Below are positions 1 through 7,605 of a stretch of 64,000 bases of DNA, piece by piece; position 1 is the first letter of the stretch; every line of letters begins with the position of its first letter. The translations under genes were made by a program, and so were the position numbers. The DNA comes from Halolamina litorea (GTDB taxonomy: Archaea; Halobacteriota; Halobacteria; Halobacteriales; Haloferacaceae): positions 372,001 through 436,000 of the forward strand of contig NZ_JANHGR010000002.1 in NCBI RefSeq assembly GCF_026616205.1, given 5' to 3'. The notes beneath the pieces were generated by a model. That model ran no database searches and had not been told where the DNA came from. It worked only from the letters and a program-made list of their open reading frames with translations.

Positions 1-173
1 TGCAGGGCGTCGACGACGGCTTGCGGGCCGCCGGCGACCCAGCCCAGTTCCGAGAGCGCGCTGTGGACGAGGAGGGTGTCGCCGGGCTCGACGCCCAGTC
101 CGCGGAGGCCGGCGGCGATGCGGTCGACGGTCACGGGGTCGTCGACGGCCGCGACGGCGTCGTGTTCGCTCAT
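1..173 (-). CDS. AAC(3)-family aminoglycoside N-acetyltransferase-like protein (3' part missing)
   Basis: Only the first 57 codons lie inside the window; the gene runs off the left edge. The start is ATG at 173. The residues match the N-terminus of the AAC(3)/YokD antibiotic acetyltransferase fold: a short helix region, then LGVEPGDTLLVHSALS and LGWVAGGPQAVVDAL, the conserved opening strand and glycine-rich turn of the family. Members use acetyl-CoA to acetylate amines; archaeal homologues are not shown to confer drug resistance and may have another substrate. Family placement is good for such a short piece; catalytic residues cannot be seen here. Confidence 0.75.
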   Translation of the reverse strand, partial: MSEHDAVAAVDDPVTVDRIAAGLRGLGVEPGDTLLVHSALSELGWVAGGPQAVVDAL

Positions 174-213
174 AGGCCGAGGGCGATCCCCGGCCATAGG
201 TGCTTTGTGGGTG

Positions 214-1164
214 CTACGGCAGGAACAGGGCGGCGACGTAGCCGGTGCCAACTAGCGTCATGCCGGTGCCGCCGACGATGAGGAGGCGACCCTGTCGGGC
301 GAACCGTCGACGCACGTCTTCGAGCGCTCCGGGGAGGAGGAACCCTGACCCCTCGCCGTCGGAGACGCCCCAGAAGGCGTCTCGTGGATTGGTGACCCGT
401 TCGTACTCGCCGACGACGGTCGCGGTGTCCCCCGGAACGAGCGGCCGGAGCAGGAGCTTGTGATCGGTGTTCGGCCGCTCGGGGGCGCCGATACCGACCG
501 AATCGAGGAACGCCGCGGCGTCGTCGGGCACCGGCTCACCCTCGGGGAGGTCGACTGTGTACCGACCGAGGGTGTTCAGCCCCGGGCGGACGGCGACGCT
601 CCCGCCGTCGACACGGAGTTCCCCGCTGCCGTCGTCGAGGGCCAGCGGCCGAGTGCGTTCGCCCGCGGCGACGGTGATCCACGCGTCTGACCGAAGGCTG
701 ATGCCACGGACTTTCTGGAGCGCGTACGCACAGGTGAGTGCGCCGTCACCGACGCCCGGGAGGTCGATGGTTCCGTCGACCTCGCGGAGGTCGCCGTCGG
801 CGACGACGCGGCCGGTGTTCGGGTTCCCGGTCGGGCACTCCTCCGCCGCCTCGATCCGCGACCGGACACGGCGACCCGCGACTCCGACCACTACACCGAG
901 CGGGCCGATAGCGCCGAAGACCGCGAACAGGCCGTCGAGGAAGCCGAACTCGCCCGCATCGGCGTTCGCGCCGACGATCCCGAACAGCAACACCAGCAGG
1001 CCGAACGCTCCCGCGCCGATCATCGCTGTCGGCGACGCGCCGGTGCGGCGCTCGAACGACTTGAGCCCGAGCAGCGCCGCCTTCGGCGGCACCACCACGA
1101 GGAACACGCCAACCAACACCAGCACGGTCAGCACCGCGAAGCCGAACACGTAGGCCGAAACCAT
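214..1164 (-). CDS. Membrane protein with GIDE-like domain
   Basis: This is a 316-residue haloarchaeal membrane protein starting at ATG 1164. Three hydrophobic segments are visible near residues 4-25, 46-66 and 73-97, then a soluble beta-rich region of about 190 residues and a last hydrophobic segment near 295-316. The soluble part (GRVVADGDLREVDGTIDLP ... CAYALQKVRG ... W ... LDDGSGELRVDGG) has the strand pattern of the GIDE domain, named after eukaryotic mitochondrial E3 ligases but widespread in prokaryotic membrane proteins of unknown function. No RING finger is present, so no ligase activity is implied. It is divergent from the small gene at 1277. Confidence 0.7.
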   Translation of the reverse strand: MVSAYVFGFAVLTVLVLVGVFLVVVPPKAALLGLKSFERRTGASPTAMIGAGAFGLLVLLFGIVGANADAGEFGFLDGLFAVFGAIGPLGVVVGVAGRRVRSRIEAAEECPTGNPNTGRVVADGDLREVDGTIDLPGVGDGALTCAYALQKVRGISLRSDAWITVAAGERTRPLALDDGSGELRVDGGSVAVRPGLNTLGRYTVDLPEGEPVPDDAAAFLDSVGIGAPERPNTDHKLLLRPLVPGDTATVVGEYERVTNPRDAFWGVSDGEGSGFLLPGALEDVRRRFARQGRLLIVGGTGMTLVGTGYVAALFLP

Positions 1165-1276
1165 GGGACAGCGGTGCTGTGGGGTCCCTGTTAACTGTTC
1201 CCAAATCCTTCCGCTGAACCGCCGCGTTCAAGCCCGCGAGGCCCCACTACGAGGCTATGCAACGGAGGGGAGCGCG

Positions 1277-1513
1277 GTGAGCGCGGGGCGACGCGGGAAC
1301 AGCGGCCGCTCGCTGACGCTACCGGCGATATTCGTCCTCATCATCGGCGCCTCGGGCGCGCTGGTCTCGATACAGGCCGGCGCCAGCCTGCAGTTCGCGC
1401 TGGCGGCGGGGGTGGCCGGGCTCGTCCTCGGCGTCATCGTGACGTGGTTCGTCGTCCGGAACCTGCGGGCGGTGATGCCGGACACGCCGGACCTCTCGGA
1501 CCGGGAGTGGTAG
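1277..1513 (+). CDS. Small two-helix membrane protein
   Basis: I place the start at GTG 1277, giving 78 residues, because a GGAGGGG Shine-Dalgarno-like run (1264-1270) lies at suitable spacing before it and upstream in-frame residues look non-coding. The protein has a basic N-terminus, two hydrophobic helices (about residues 15-35 and 38-60) joined by a short loop, and a polar tail ending DLSDREW. The stop codon directly abuts the stop of the convergent protease gene at 1514 with no spacer. Function is unknown; it resembles many short haloarchaeal DUF membrane proteins. Confidence 0.7.
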   Translation: MSAGRRGNSGRSLTLPAIFVLIIGASGALVSIQAGASLQFALAAGVAGLVLGVIVTWFVVRNLRAVMPDTPDLSDREW

Positions 1514-2476
1514 CTACTCGATCCGGGCCAGCCAGCGGCTCGGGTCGTCGAGTTCGTCGTCGCTCGGGAGGTTCCCCGGCTCGTCCCACACTTTCGCGGC
1601 CGTTTCCAGCCCCGCCGTGTCGGCGACGGCGTTGAAGAACTCCGCACCGCGCTCGTACTGGCGGCGCTTCAGCCCCAGCCCGAGGAGCCGCCGGACCAGT
1701 CGGTCCACGGGGCCGTTACCGCCCCGGCGGGCGTCGATCTTCCGGCGCAGGTCGTCGTACTCCTCGTCGAAGGCCCGATCCATCAGCAGTTCGGCGTAGC
1801 CCTCGACGGCGGTCATCGCGGCGTCGAGTTCGGAGAACGCCTCGCGGTTCAGCCCGCCCGCGGAGAGTTCGGTGATGGTGTTGCGCATCCGGGACTCCAG
1901 ATACTCGGGGAGCCAGTCGGCGGCGCCGAACTCCGCGGCGTGGGTCACCTCGTGGAACGCGATCCAGCGCCGGAAGCGTGGGAACTCGACGTTCAGTTCC
2001 TTGGCGGTGCGCTCGATGTTCGGGTGGACGAAGTAGAGTTCGTGGTCGGGGCCGCCGTCCGCTTCAGCGAGCAACAGCGGGTCGTACTGCCCGAGGACGT
2101 TTCGGGCGAGGAACGCGAGCGAGAACGACATCGAGCCGGTGTTGATCACGCGGGAGGCGCCGGGTAGCAGCGGCTGCCCTACCTCCTCGGCCATCGGCGC
2201 GATCAGGCGCTGGAACGTATCGACGTTGGCGTCGATCCAGTGGTGACGGTTCTGCAGCGCGATCGTCTCGGGGACGTCGAACTCGACGCCGCCGACCTCG
2301 CGGATGCGGTCACGCGCGTCGCGCACGTCTGCGGCGTACCCCTCGCGGTCGGCCGGAGAGAGGTCGAGCGAGCCCGGCTCGGTCGCCGACTTCGCGGCCT
2401 CGGAGACGGCCGCCCAGTCGACGACGCCGTCACCGGAGGCGCCGGCGACGGCCCCGACGCTGCGGAAGAGATCCAT
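1514..2476 (-). CDS. Zinc-dependent metalloprotease, DUF2342 (F420-associated) family
   Basis: This 320-residue protein belongs to the DUF2342 group of putative zinc peptidases, sometimes called coenzyme F420 biosynthesis-associated because of phylogenetic co-occurrence. The diagnostic helix is IAFHEVTHAAEF, with HEVTH at residues 175-179, followed by a conserved glutamate-rich helix (AMTAVEGYAELLMD) that should give the third zinc ligand. It has no signal peptide, so it is cytoplasmic. The start at ATG 2476 fits the conserved N-terminus; a TATA-like CTTTTG lies about 25 nt upstream on the minus strand. Substrate and true role are unknown. An F420H2:NADP reductase gene elsewhere in the window (43701) shows that the organism uses F420. 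Confidence 0.85.
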   Translation of the reverse strand: MDLFRSVGAVAGASGDGVVDWAAVSEAAKSATEPGSLDLSPADREGYAADVRDARDRIREVGGVEFDVPETIALQNRHHWIDANVDTFQRLIAPMAEEVGQPLLPGASRVINTGSMSFSLAFLARNVLGQYDPLLLAEADGGPDHELYFVHPNIERTAKELNVEFPRFRRWIAFHEVTHAAEFGAADWLPEYLESRMRNTITELSAGGLNREAFSELDAAMTAVEGYAELLMDRAFDEEYDDLRRKIDARRGGNGPVDRLVRRLLGLGLKRRQYERGAEFFNAVADTAGLETAAKVWDEPGNLPSDDELDDPSRWLARIE

Positions 2477-2513
2477 ACCGGTCCTGGGCGGGCGCCGGGC
2501 AAAAGCTTCCCCC

Positions 2514-2966
2514 CTACTCCTCGACGACGATTTCCTCGCTCCCGCCCAACAGCTTCCGGGCGACGAGGGCGAGCACGAGCAGGACACCGACCATCACCGC
2601 GATGGCCGCGCCGGGCACCCCGCCGGTCTCCTCGTCGGGGCTGGTGATCTCGATGGGAACGGCGTCCTCGCCCTCCACCTCGTCTTCGATGTCGTCGAGC
2701 GCGTCGAGCCCTTCCGGCTCGACCCCCGCGAGGAGCTTCCGGACCGCGTAGGCCAGCCCCGCGAGCACGCCGAGGCCGAGGAGTGGCCCGAGGACGCTGG
2801 GGCCGGACCCGCCCGACGTGTCGCTCTCGGGGGCTGACTCGGGCGCCGCCGCGGTCCTCTCGGCCACGTCGGCGTCCTCGCCGTCGCCGGTCTCGAGGCT
2901 GCTCGGGCCGAGTTGGAAGCCGTCGTGGAAGTGGAACTCGAAGAACGTGAACTGTTTGTCGGACAT
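2514..2966 (-). CDS. Conserved haloarchaeal membrane protein, His/Phe-rich N-terminus
   Basis: The protein has 150 residues and starts at ATG 2966. The N-terminus FFEFHFHDGF is rich in aromatic residues and histidine, followed by an acidic Ser/Pro linker, a hydrophobic segment near residues 58-78, an acidic loop of about 45 residues and a second hydrophobic segment near 120-138 with an ARKLLGG end; both helices end in RKLL. The two RKLL-ended helices suggest a duplicated helix unit. Function is unknown. It sits 37 nt upstream of the DUF2342 protease on the same strand and could be cotranscribed with it. Confidence 0.7.
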   Translation of the reverse strand: MSDKQFTFFEFHFHDGFQLGPSSLETGDGEDADVAERTAAAPESAPESDTSGGSGPSVLGPLLGLGVLAGLAYAVRKLLAGVEPEGLDALDDIEDEVEGEDAVPIEITSPDEETGGVPGAAIAVMVGVLLVLALVARKLLGGSEEIVVEE

Positions 2967-3091
2967 ACACGTTCGTTGGGACGCCGGGGAAATAGCCGTT
3001 GTGGGGCCACCACCGGACGGCGGCGCCGGGCCGACCGGCTGTCACGCTCTCCCATCGTCGGACTCATGGGCCCCGCCGTCGAGCACCGGAC

Positions 3092-4156
3092 ATGGACGAG
3101 AGTCAGCGGGCGTTCCTCGACGAACTACTCACGACACCCAGTCCCTCCGGCTTCGAGACGCGTGGCCAGCGCGTCTGGGTCGACTACGTTTCCGAGTTCG
3201 CCGACCGCGTCGAGACCGACGCCTACGGTAACGCCATCGCGGTCCACGAGGGCGACCCGACCGTGGACACCGAGTTCGCCGTCGGCGGCCACGCCGACGA
3301 GATCGGCTTCATCGTGCGGGACATCGTCGACGACGGCTTCCTCCGCATCGCCCGCGTCGGCGGCTCTGACCGCACCGTCTCGAAGGGCCAGCACGTCACG
3401 GTTCACAGCGACGACGGGCCCGTGCAGGGCGTCATCGGCCAGACCGCGATCCACCTCCGAAACGGCGACGACGAGTACGAGGACATCGCCGAGCAGTTCG
3501 TCGACGTGGGCGCCGAGGACGAGGAGGACGCCGAGGACCTCGTCTCCATCGGCGACCCCGTGACGTTCTCATCGGGGATTCAGGAACTGGCCAACAGCCG
3601 CATCGCCGCCCGCGGGATGGACAACCGCGTCGGCACGTGGGTCGCCGCCGAGGCACTCCGCCGCGCGGCCGCGGCCGGCGCCGACGCGACCGTCTACGCC
3701 GTCTCGACGGTGCAGGAGGAGGTCGGTCTGAAGGGGGCCCAGATGGTGGGCTTCGACGTCAACCCCGACGCCTACATCGCCGTCGACGTGACCCACGCGA
3801 CGGACAACCCCGACGTGGCCGGGAGCAACCGCGGTCCCGTCGAACTCAGCGAGGGGCCGGTGGTGGGTCGGGGCAGCGCGAACCACCCGAACCTCGTCGA
3901 ACTGGCTCGTGAGGCCGGCGACGCCGACGGCGTGGACTACCAGCTACAGGCCGCCGGCAGCCGCACGGGCACCGACGCCGACGGCGTGTTCACCCAGCGC
4001 GGCGGCGTGCCGTCGCTCAACATCGGGATCCCGAACCGCTACATGCACACGCCGGTCGAAGTGGTCGACACCGAGGACCTCGACGCCGTCGCCGACCTCT
4101 GTGCGGGCATCGCCGAGCGGGCGGCTGAGAACGCGCCGTTCGCGGTCGATATCTGA
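3092..4156 (+). CDS. M42 family metallopeptidase (glutamyl aminopeptidase-like)
   Basis: This 354-residue enzyme has the length and motifs of dinuclear-metal M42 aminopeptidases (TET and endoglucanase-M-like). Visible metal and catalytic elements are GGHADEIGF (His67), ARGMDNRVG, VQEEVGLKGA (catalytic Glu pair), VDVTHATD and RYMHTPVEV (last His). These enzymes trim N-terminal residues from peptides in the cytoplasm, usually as large tetrahedral complexes. The start at ATG 3092 gives the standard N-terminal helix and FETRGQRVW. It is a single gene, divergent from the gene at 2966, with a short tandem repeat after its stop. Confidence 0.92.
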   Translation: MDESQRAFLDELLTTPSPSGFETRGQRVWVDYVSEFADRVETDAYGNAIAVHEGDPTVDTEFAVGGHADEIGFIVRDIVDDGFLRIARVGGSDRTVSKGQHVTVHSDDGPVQGVIGQTAIHLRNGDDEYEDIAEQFVDVGAEDEEDAEDLVSIGDPVTFSSGIQELANSRIAARGMDNRVGTWVAAEALRRAAAAGADATVYAVSTVQEEVGLKGAQMVGFDVNPDAYIAVDVTHATDNPDVAGSNRGPVELSEGPVVGRGSANHPNLVELAREAGDADGVDYQLQAAGSRTGTDADGVFTQRGGVPSLNIGIPNRYMHTPVEVVDTEDLDAVADLCAGIAERAAENAPFAVDI

Positions 4157-4175
4157 CGCTCGGCGTCGTCCTTCG

Positions 4176-4235
4176 GCCCGCGGTGACACTCTTTGGCCCG
4201 CGGTGACACTCTTTAGCCCGCGGTGACACCCTTTA
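4176..4235. repeat. Three tandem 20-bp repeats
   Basis: Three adjacent copies of the unit GCCCGCGGTGACACTCTTTR occur at 4176-4195, 4196-4215 and 4216-4235, with one substitution in copy 3 and a decayed fourth start (GCCCCCGGCGCCGAC). Each copy contains the palindrome CCGCGG and a CTTT run. The array fills most of the spacer between two convergent genes, where it may affect 3' ends or simply be a slippage-prone tandem repeat. Confidence 0.9.
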
Positions 4236-4263
4236 GCCCCCGGCGCCGACCGATGGGGGTCGA

Positions 4264-4452
4264 TCAGGCTTCCGCGGCGTCGCTCTCGACACGCCTCGTG
4301 TACACGATAGCCGCGGCGCTGAGCAGACAGACGACTGCGGCGGCGGCACTCACGTAGCCGTCGCGGTCGGTGATGGTGGCGACGACGATGGCGGCGCTCC
4401 CGAGCGTGATGAGGCTCCCGAGGAGCAGTCGAACGTAGCTGTCCTGATCCAT
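4264..4452 (-). CDS. Small two-helix membrane protein
   Basis: A 62-residue protein starts at ATG 4452 (MDQDSYVRLLLGS). Two hydrophobic helices (about residues 6-25 and 31-52) are separated by a TDRDGY turn, and the tail is charged (TRRVESDAAEA). This pattern is common among short haloarchaeal DUF membrane proteins. It lies 40 nt upstream of a flippase-like gene on the opposite reading order, so it is downstream of that gene on the same strand and could be its last operon member. No function can be assigned. Confidence 0.65.
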   Translation of the reverse strand: MDQDSYVRLLLGSLITLGSAAIVVATITDRDGYVSAAAAVVCLLSAAAIVYTRRVESDAAEA

Positions 4453-4492
4453 GCCCCCCGGTTGGGCACCGCCCGAAAGTAGTTTTCCCCGC

Positions 4493-5509
4493 TCAGTCCG
4501 CCCCCGGCCGCACGTCCCAGCCCCGGAGCAGCGCGGCACAGAACCCCCCGGTTGCGAGCCCGAACAGCAGCGTCAGCCCGCGGAAGACCACGACGGCGGC
4601 GGCGGCCACTGCGGCGGGAGCACCGGTCGTGAGTGCGAGCGCGCCGCCGAGCAACACGTCGTACGTCCCGAGGCTCGCCGGGACGGGGACGACCGTGGCG
4701 GCCTGCGGCAGCGGGACGACGACGACGATGGGCGCGAGCGCGACGGCGACGCCCAGGTCCGAGAGCAGCACCCAGAGGGCGGTCGCTACGACGGCCTGTT
4801 CGATGATGCCGCCGAGCGCGATCAGTCCCACCAGCGCCGGCGCGTCGCGGAACTCGGCGACCCGGACGCCGAACCGGCCGACGGCCTCGCGGACGAACCC
4901 GTCGTCGGGGTCGACGCCGGGAACGACCGCGCTGACCGCGCGGACGACGGGTTCGAGTACGGCGACGAGGAGTCGACTGAGCAGGCCGCCGCTGAGCCCG
5001 ACGGCGACGCCGAGGACGAGGATGACGACGACCGCCGCACCCAGCGTGGTCAGGACCGTCGAAGACGACGCCTGGCCGCGCAACACGAGCAGGCCGAGAC
5101 TCGCCGACAGCAACACCTGCCCGCCCGCCTTCACGTACTTGGCGACGCTGCGGACGCCGAGGGCCTCGCTGTAGCTCGTCTCGGTGGCGGTGCCGACGAA
5201 CTGCGCCATGATCGGCTCCGAGCTGGCGGCGCCGGCCGGGCTCACGATGTCGAAGAAGTCCCCCGCGAGGGCGAACTGGACGCTCTCGCGGCCGGTCAGC
5301 CCCTCCCCGAGCGGTCGGACGGAGGCCCAGACGCCGATCCCGTCGACGACGCCCTCGACGACGACGAGCACGGCGACGGCGACGACGATCGCGGGAGCGA
5401 GCCCGCGGAGCGTCGACGCCACGTCGCCCACGCCGACGAACCAGAGGTAGGCGAGCACGCCCCCGATACCGAGAACCCCGCCGGCGAGCAGCCGGGCCCG
5501 ATTTCGCAT
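4493..5509 (-). CDS. Lysylphosphatidylglycerol synthase TM-region/UPF0104 flippase-like protein
   Basis: The predicted 338-residue integral membrane protein has about eight hydrophobic segments and the family hallmark region FALAGDFFDIVSPAGAASSEP, followed by a long hydrophobic C-terminal half with LGTYDVLLGGAL. This resembles the transmembrane part of MprF/LPG synthase and AglD-type proteins, which are linked in archaea to lipid or dolichol-linked sugar handling. The catalytic C-terminal domain of MprF is absent. The start ATG 5509 has GAGGTGA just upstream; a further in-frame ATG at 5536 is possible. The substrate is unknown. Confidence 0.85.
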   Translation of the reverse strand: MRNRARLLAGGVLGIGGVLAYLWFVGVGDVASTLRGLAPAIVVAVAVLVVVEGVVDGIGVWASVRPLGEGLTGRESVQFALAGDFFDIVSPAGAASSEPIMAQFVGTATETSYSEALGVRSVAKYVKAGGQVLLSASLGLLVLRGQASSSTVLTTLGAAVVVILVLGVAVGLSGGLLSRLLVAVLEPVVRAVSAVVPGVDPDDGFVREAVGRFGVRVAEFRDAPALVGLIALGGIIEQAVVATALWVLLSDLGVAVALAPIVVVVPLPQAATVVPVPASLGTYDVLLGGALALTTGAPAAVAAAAVVVFRGLTLLFGLATGGFCAALLRGWDVRPGAD

Positions 5510-5616
5510 GCCGTCACCTCGTCGGCTGGCCGGCATGAAGCTGTGGATGTCGAACGACCTCGGGGCGAGACCGTTGGTACGGGCCGCGACCCGCCGTCCC
5601 GAGCTGTCCCGGACTC

Positions 5617-5982
5617 TCAAACGACGCCGGCGAGGGACCACGCGGCCGCCAGCGCGACGCCCGCCAGCGCGAGCGTCCCGAGCGCGTACGCGAGCGCGAG
5701 ACCACGGGTGCCGGCGTCCCACAGCCGGACCGTCTCGACCGAGAACGAGGAGAACGTCGTGAACGCGCCACAGAGGCCGGTCCCGAAGAGGAGCAGGGCG
5801 TCCTCACCCGCGCCGGCGAAGGTAAGGACCCCAAGCGTGAACGTGCCGAGGGTGTTGACCGCCAGCGTCGGCACCGGGAACGGCGTGTCCCGATCGGCGA
5901 GCGCCTCGCCGACGGCGTAGCGCAGCGTCGCCCCGAGGGCGCCGCCGAGACCGACCAGGAGCGCGGGCGACTCGGGGATCAC
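5617..5982 (-). CDS. crcB: CrcB/Fluc fluoride channel subunit
   Basis: This 121-residue four-helix protein carries the Fluc/CrcB signature: GGALGATLRYAVGE, PTLAVNTLGTFTLG and GLCGAFTTFSSFSVE. Fluc proteins are dual-topology or heterodimeric membrane channels that let fluoride leave the cell. The asparagine in VNTLG and the TTFSSFS phenylalanines are the pore elements known in the family. Its start overlaps the stop of the upstream paralogue by 4 nt (ATGA), which indicates cotranslation and an obligate antiparallel heterodimer rather than two independent homodimers. Confidence 0.93.
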   Translation of the reverse strand: MIPESPALLVGLGGALGATLRYAVGEALADRDTPFPVPTLAVNTLGTFTLGVLTFAGAGEDALLLFGTGLCGAFTTFSSFSVETVRLWDAGTRGLALAYALGTLALAGVALAAAWSLAGVV

Positions 5983-6371
5983 GCCGCCTCACCCCCCGAG
6001 TCGGGGCTCGAACCGCGCAAGCGTCGACCGACGCCGAGGCCGAGCGCCGCGGCGGCGAACCCTAACGCGTACGTCGCGAGGACGTTTCCGACCAACAGCG
6101 CCGGCGTGCCGGCCGTCGCCGACTCGACGGCGAACGTCGAGTAGGTCGTGAACGAGGAGAGGAAGCCGGTGGCGACGGCGAGCCGCGTCGCGGCCGGGAG
6201 CCGGTCGTTCGCGTCGACGGCGACGACGGCGCCGAGCGTGAACGCCCCGAGGACGTTCGCGGCGAGCGTGCCCGCCAGTGCCGGGAGGACGACGGCGACG
6301 CCCCAGCGCGAGAGCGCGCCCGCAGCGCCGCCGCCGGCGACGAGCGCGAGCGTTTTGGCACGGGGCGGCAT
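5979..6371 (-). CDS. crcB: CrcB/Fluc fluoride channel subunit, paralogue
   Basis: The 130-residue partner of the neighbouring crcB gene starts at ATG 6371. Motifs are GGGAAGALSRWG, GTLAANVLGAFTLG and GFLSSFTTYSTFAVE. Here the second-helix asparagine is in ANVLG and the third-helix motif is TTYSTF, so the two paralogues differ at pore-lining aromatic positions, as in bacterial heterodimeric Fluc pairs. A polar C-terminal tail follows the fourth helix. It is the first gene of the pair and is divergent from the L11 gene, sharing the 93-bp spacer at 6372-6464. Confidence 0.92.
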   Translation of the reverse strand: MPPRAKTLALVAGGGAAGALSRWGVAVVLPALAGTLAANVLGAFTLGAVVAVDANDRLPAATRLAVATGFLSSFTTYSTFAVESATAGTPALLVGNVLATYALGFAAAALGLGVGRRLRGSSPDSGGEAA

Positions 6372-6433
6372 CACCGGTGCTGGGTCCGTGGGCGCCAAAC
6401 CGCTGTCGCTCCGGGCCGAGGCAGGAAAGAAAC

Positions 6434-6441
6434 CGTTTTAC
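6434..6441 (+). promoter_or_regulatory. TATA-like box for L11 gene
   Basis: CGTTTTAC lies about 27 nt before the L11 start codon within a sequence otherwise poor in A/T. The distance places the transcription start almost at the ATG, so the mRNA is probably leaderless. No ribosome-binding site precedes the ATG. Confidence 0.6.
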
Positions 6442-6464
6442 GGTGCGCCGGGCACGTTTCGGGT

Positions 6465-6944
6465 ATGGCTGGAACCATCGAAGTGCTCGTCGCGGGCGGC
6501 GAGGCCGACCCTGGCCCGCCGCTCGGCCCCGAGCTGGGTCCGACGCCCGTCGACGTGCAGGCGGTCGTACAGGAGATCAACGAGGAGACCGACGCGTTCG
6601 ACGGCATGGAAGTGCCCGTCACCATCGAGTACGAGGACGACGGTTCGTTCTCCATCTCGGTCGGTGTGCCGCCGACGGCGGAGCTCATCAAGGACGAGGC
6701 CGGCTTCGACACCGGCTCCGGTGAGCCCCAGGAGAACTTCGTCGCGGACCTCACGATCGAGCAGCTGAAGAAGATCGCGGAGCAGAAGTCCTCGGACCTG
6801 CTCGCCTACGACACCAAGAACGCGGCCAAGGAGGTCGCCGGCACGTGTGTCACGCTCGGTGTCACCATCGAGGGCGAGGACGCTCGAACGTTCAAGGCCC
6901 GCATCGACGGCGGCGACTACGACGACACGTTCGCCGAGGCCTGA
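6465..6944 (+). CDS. rpl11: 50S ribosomal protein L11 (uL11)
   Basis: A clear archaeal uL11 of 159 residues. The N-terminal domain opens with VLVAGGEADPGPPLGPELG, the conserved proline-rich hinge motif that contacts the GTPase-associated centre of 23S rRNA. The C-terminal RNA-binding domain has KKIAEQKSSDLLAYDTKNAAKEVAGTCVTLGV. It helps bind the stalk proteins and elongation factors. It stands alone here: the L1, L10 and L12 genes that often follow uL11 are not next to it, because the downstream neighbour is on the other strand. Confidence 0.98.
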   Translation: MAGTIEVLVAGGEADPGPPLGPELGPTPVDVQAVVQEINEETDAFDGMEVPVTIEYEDDGSFSISVGVPPTAELIKDEAGFDTGSGEPQENFVADLTIEQLKKIAEQKSSDLLAYDTKNAAKEVAGTCVTLGVTIEGEDARTFKARIDGGDYDDTFAEA

Positions 6945-6990
6945 ATCGGTCTTCTCTCTCCGTTTTCCCGCTTCCGTAGCGACGGCGCTG

Positions 6991-7266
6991 TCAGGCGGCC
7001 CACGCCCGCCAGCGTCTCCCGAGTTCCATCGCGATCGCCCCGAACCCGAACAGCAGGAACGCCCAGGTCAGCGGTTCGCTCGTCGCGCCGTCGATGTAGC
7101 CGTTCGTCCCCGCGAGTTCGGCGACGCCGGCGATGAACACGGCGGCGGCTGCCAGCGCGCGGAGCGGCGGCTCGTCAGTCTCCGAGAACTGTCGCACTGC
7201 GAATCCGAGGAACCCGACGCCGAGGGCGGCGACGAGTCCGATCCAAAGGAGGGCGCTGTCGACCAT
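6991..7266 (-). CDS. Small membrane protein, paralogue of the 7308 gene
   Basis: This 91-residue protein has three hydrophobic segments (about residues 5-24, 36-54, 66-83) and a positively charged end. The stretch FAVRQFSETDEPPLRALAAAAVFIAGV aligns by eye with WRFAATGERPLLPLAGAAAAFAGV in the adjacent upstream gene, and both then have a Gly-Tyr pair (TNGYIDG, GGYFRP). I infer a tandem duplication. No function is known. It is the last gene of a four-gene same-strand membrane cassette that reaches to 8900. Confidence 0.65.
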   Translation of the reverse strand: MVDSALLWIGLVAALGVGFLGFAVRQFSETDEPPLRALAAAAVFIAGVAELAGTNGYIDGATSEPLTWAFLLFGFGAIAMELGRRWRAWAA

Positions 7267-7307
7267 ACCGCCCAGAAACCCGACAGATACCTAACTATTC
7301 CGCCGGG

Positions 7308-7565
7308 TCAGCGCTCCCGAGCCCACATGACGACCAGCGTCAGCGCCGCGAGTACCGAGAGCGCTGCCATCGCCGTCGCCCGGAGCGGCCGGAAGTAGCC
7401 CCCGATCTGCCCCAGCGTGAACACGCCGGCGAACGCGGCGGCCGCACCGGCGAGGGGCAACAACGGCCGCTCGCCCGTCGCGGCGAAGCGCCACGCGGCG
7501 ACGCCGATCCCGGCGACCGTGACGACGACCAGCAGTCCGACCCCGACGACGACGCTCTCAACCAT
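7308..7565 (-). CDS. Small membrane protein, paralogue of the 6991 gene
   Basis: An 85-residue protein starting MVESVVVGVGLLVVV, with three hydrophobic segments. It shares the opening (MV[ED]S), the ERPLLPLAGAAAAFAGV core and a Gly-Tyr motif with its downstream neighbour, as expected for a recent tandem duplicate. It lies 40 nt after the stop of the YjdF-like gene, on the same strand, so cotranscription is likely. Function unknown. Confidence 0.65.
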   Translation of the reverse strand: MVESVVVGVGLLVVVTVAGIGVAAWRFAATGERPLLPLAGAAAAFAGVFTLGQIGGYFRPLRATAMAALSVLAALTLVVMWARER

Positions 7566-7605
7566 ACCCCGATTCCGACCGCCCCCGGAATCACGGTTCC
7601 GGTCG

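Noticed and set aside
4451-5920. A 489-codon plus-strand frame over the flippase-like and crcB genes
   Set aside because: Glu/Arg/Asp-rich shadow translation spanning two clearly coding minus-strand genes and their spacer.
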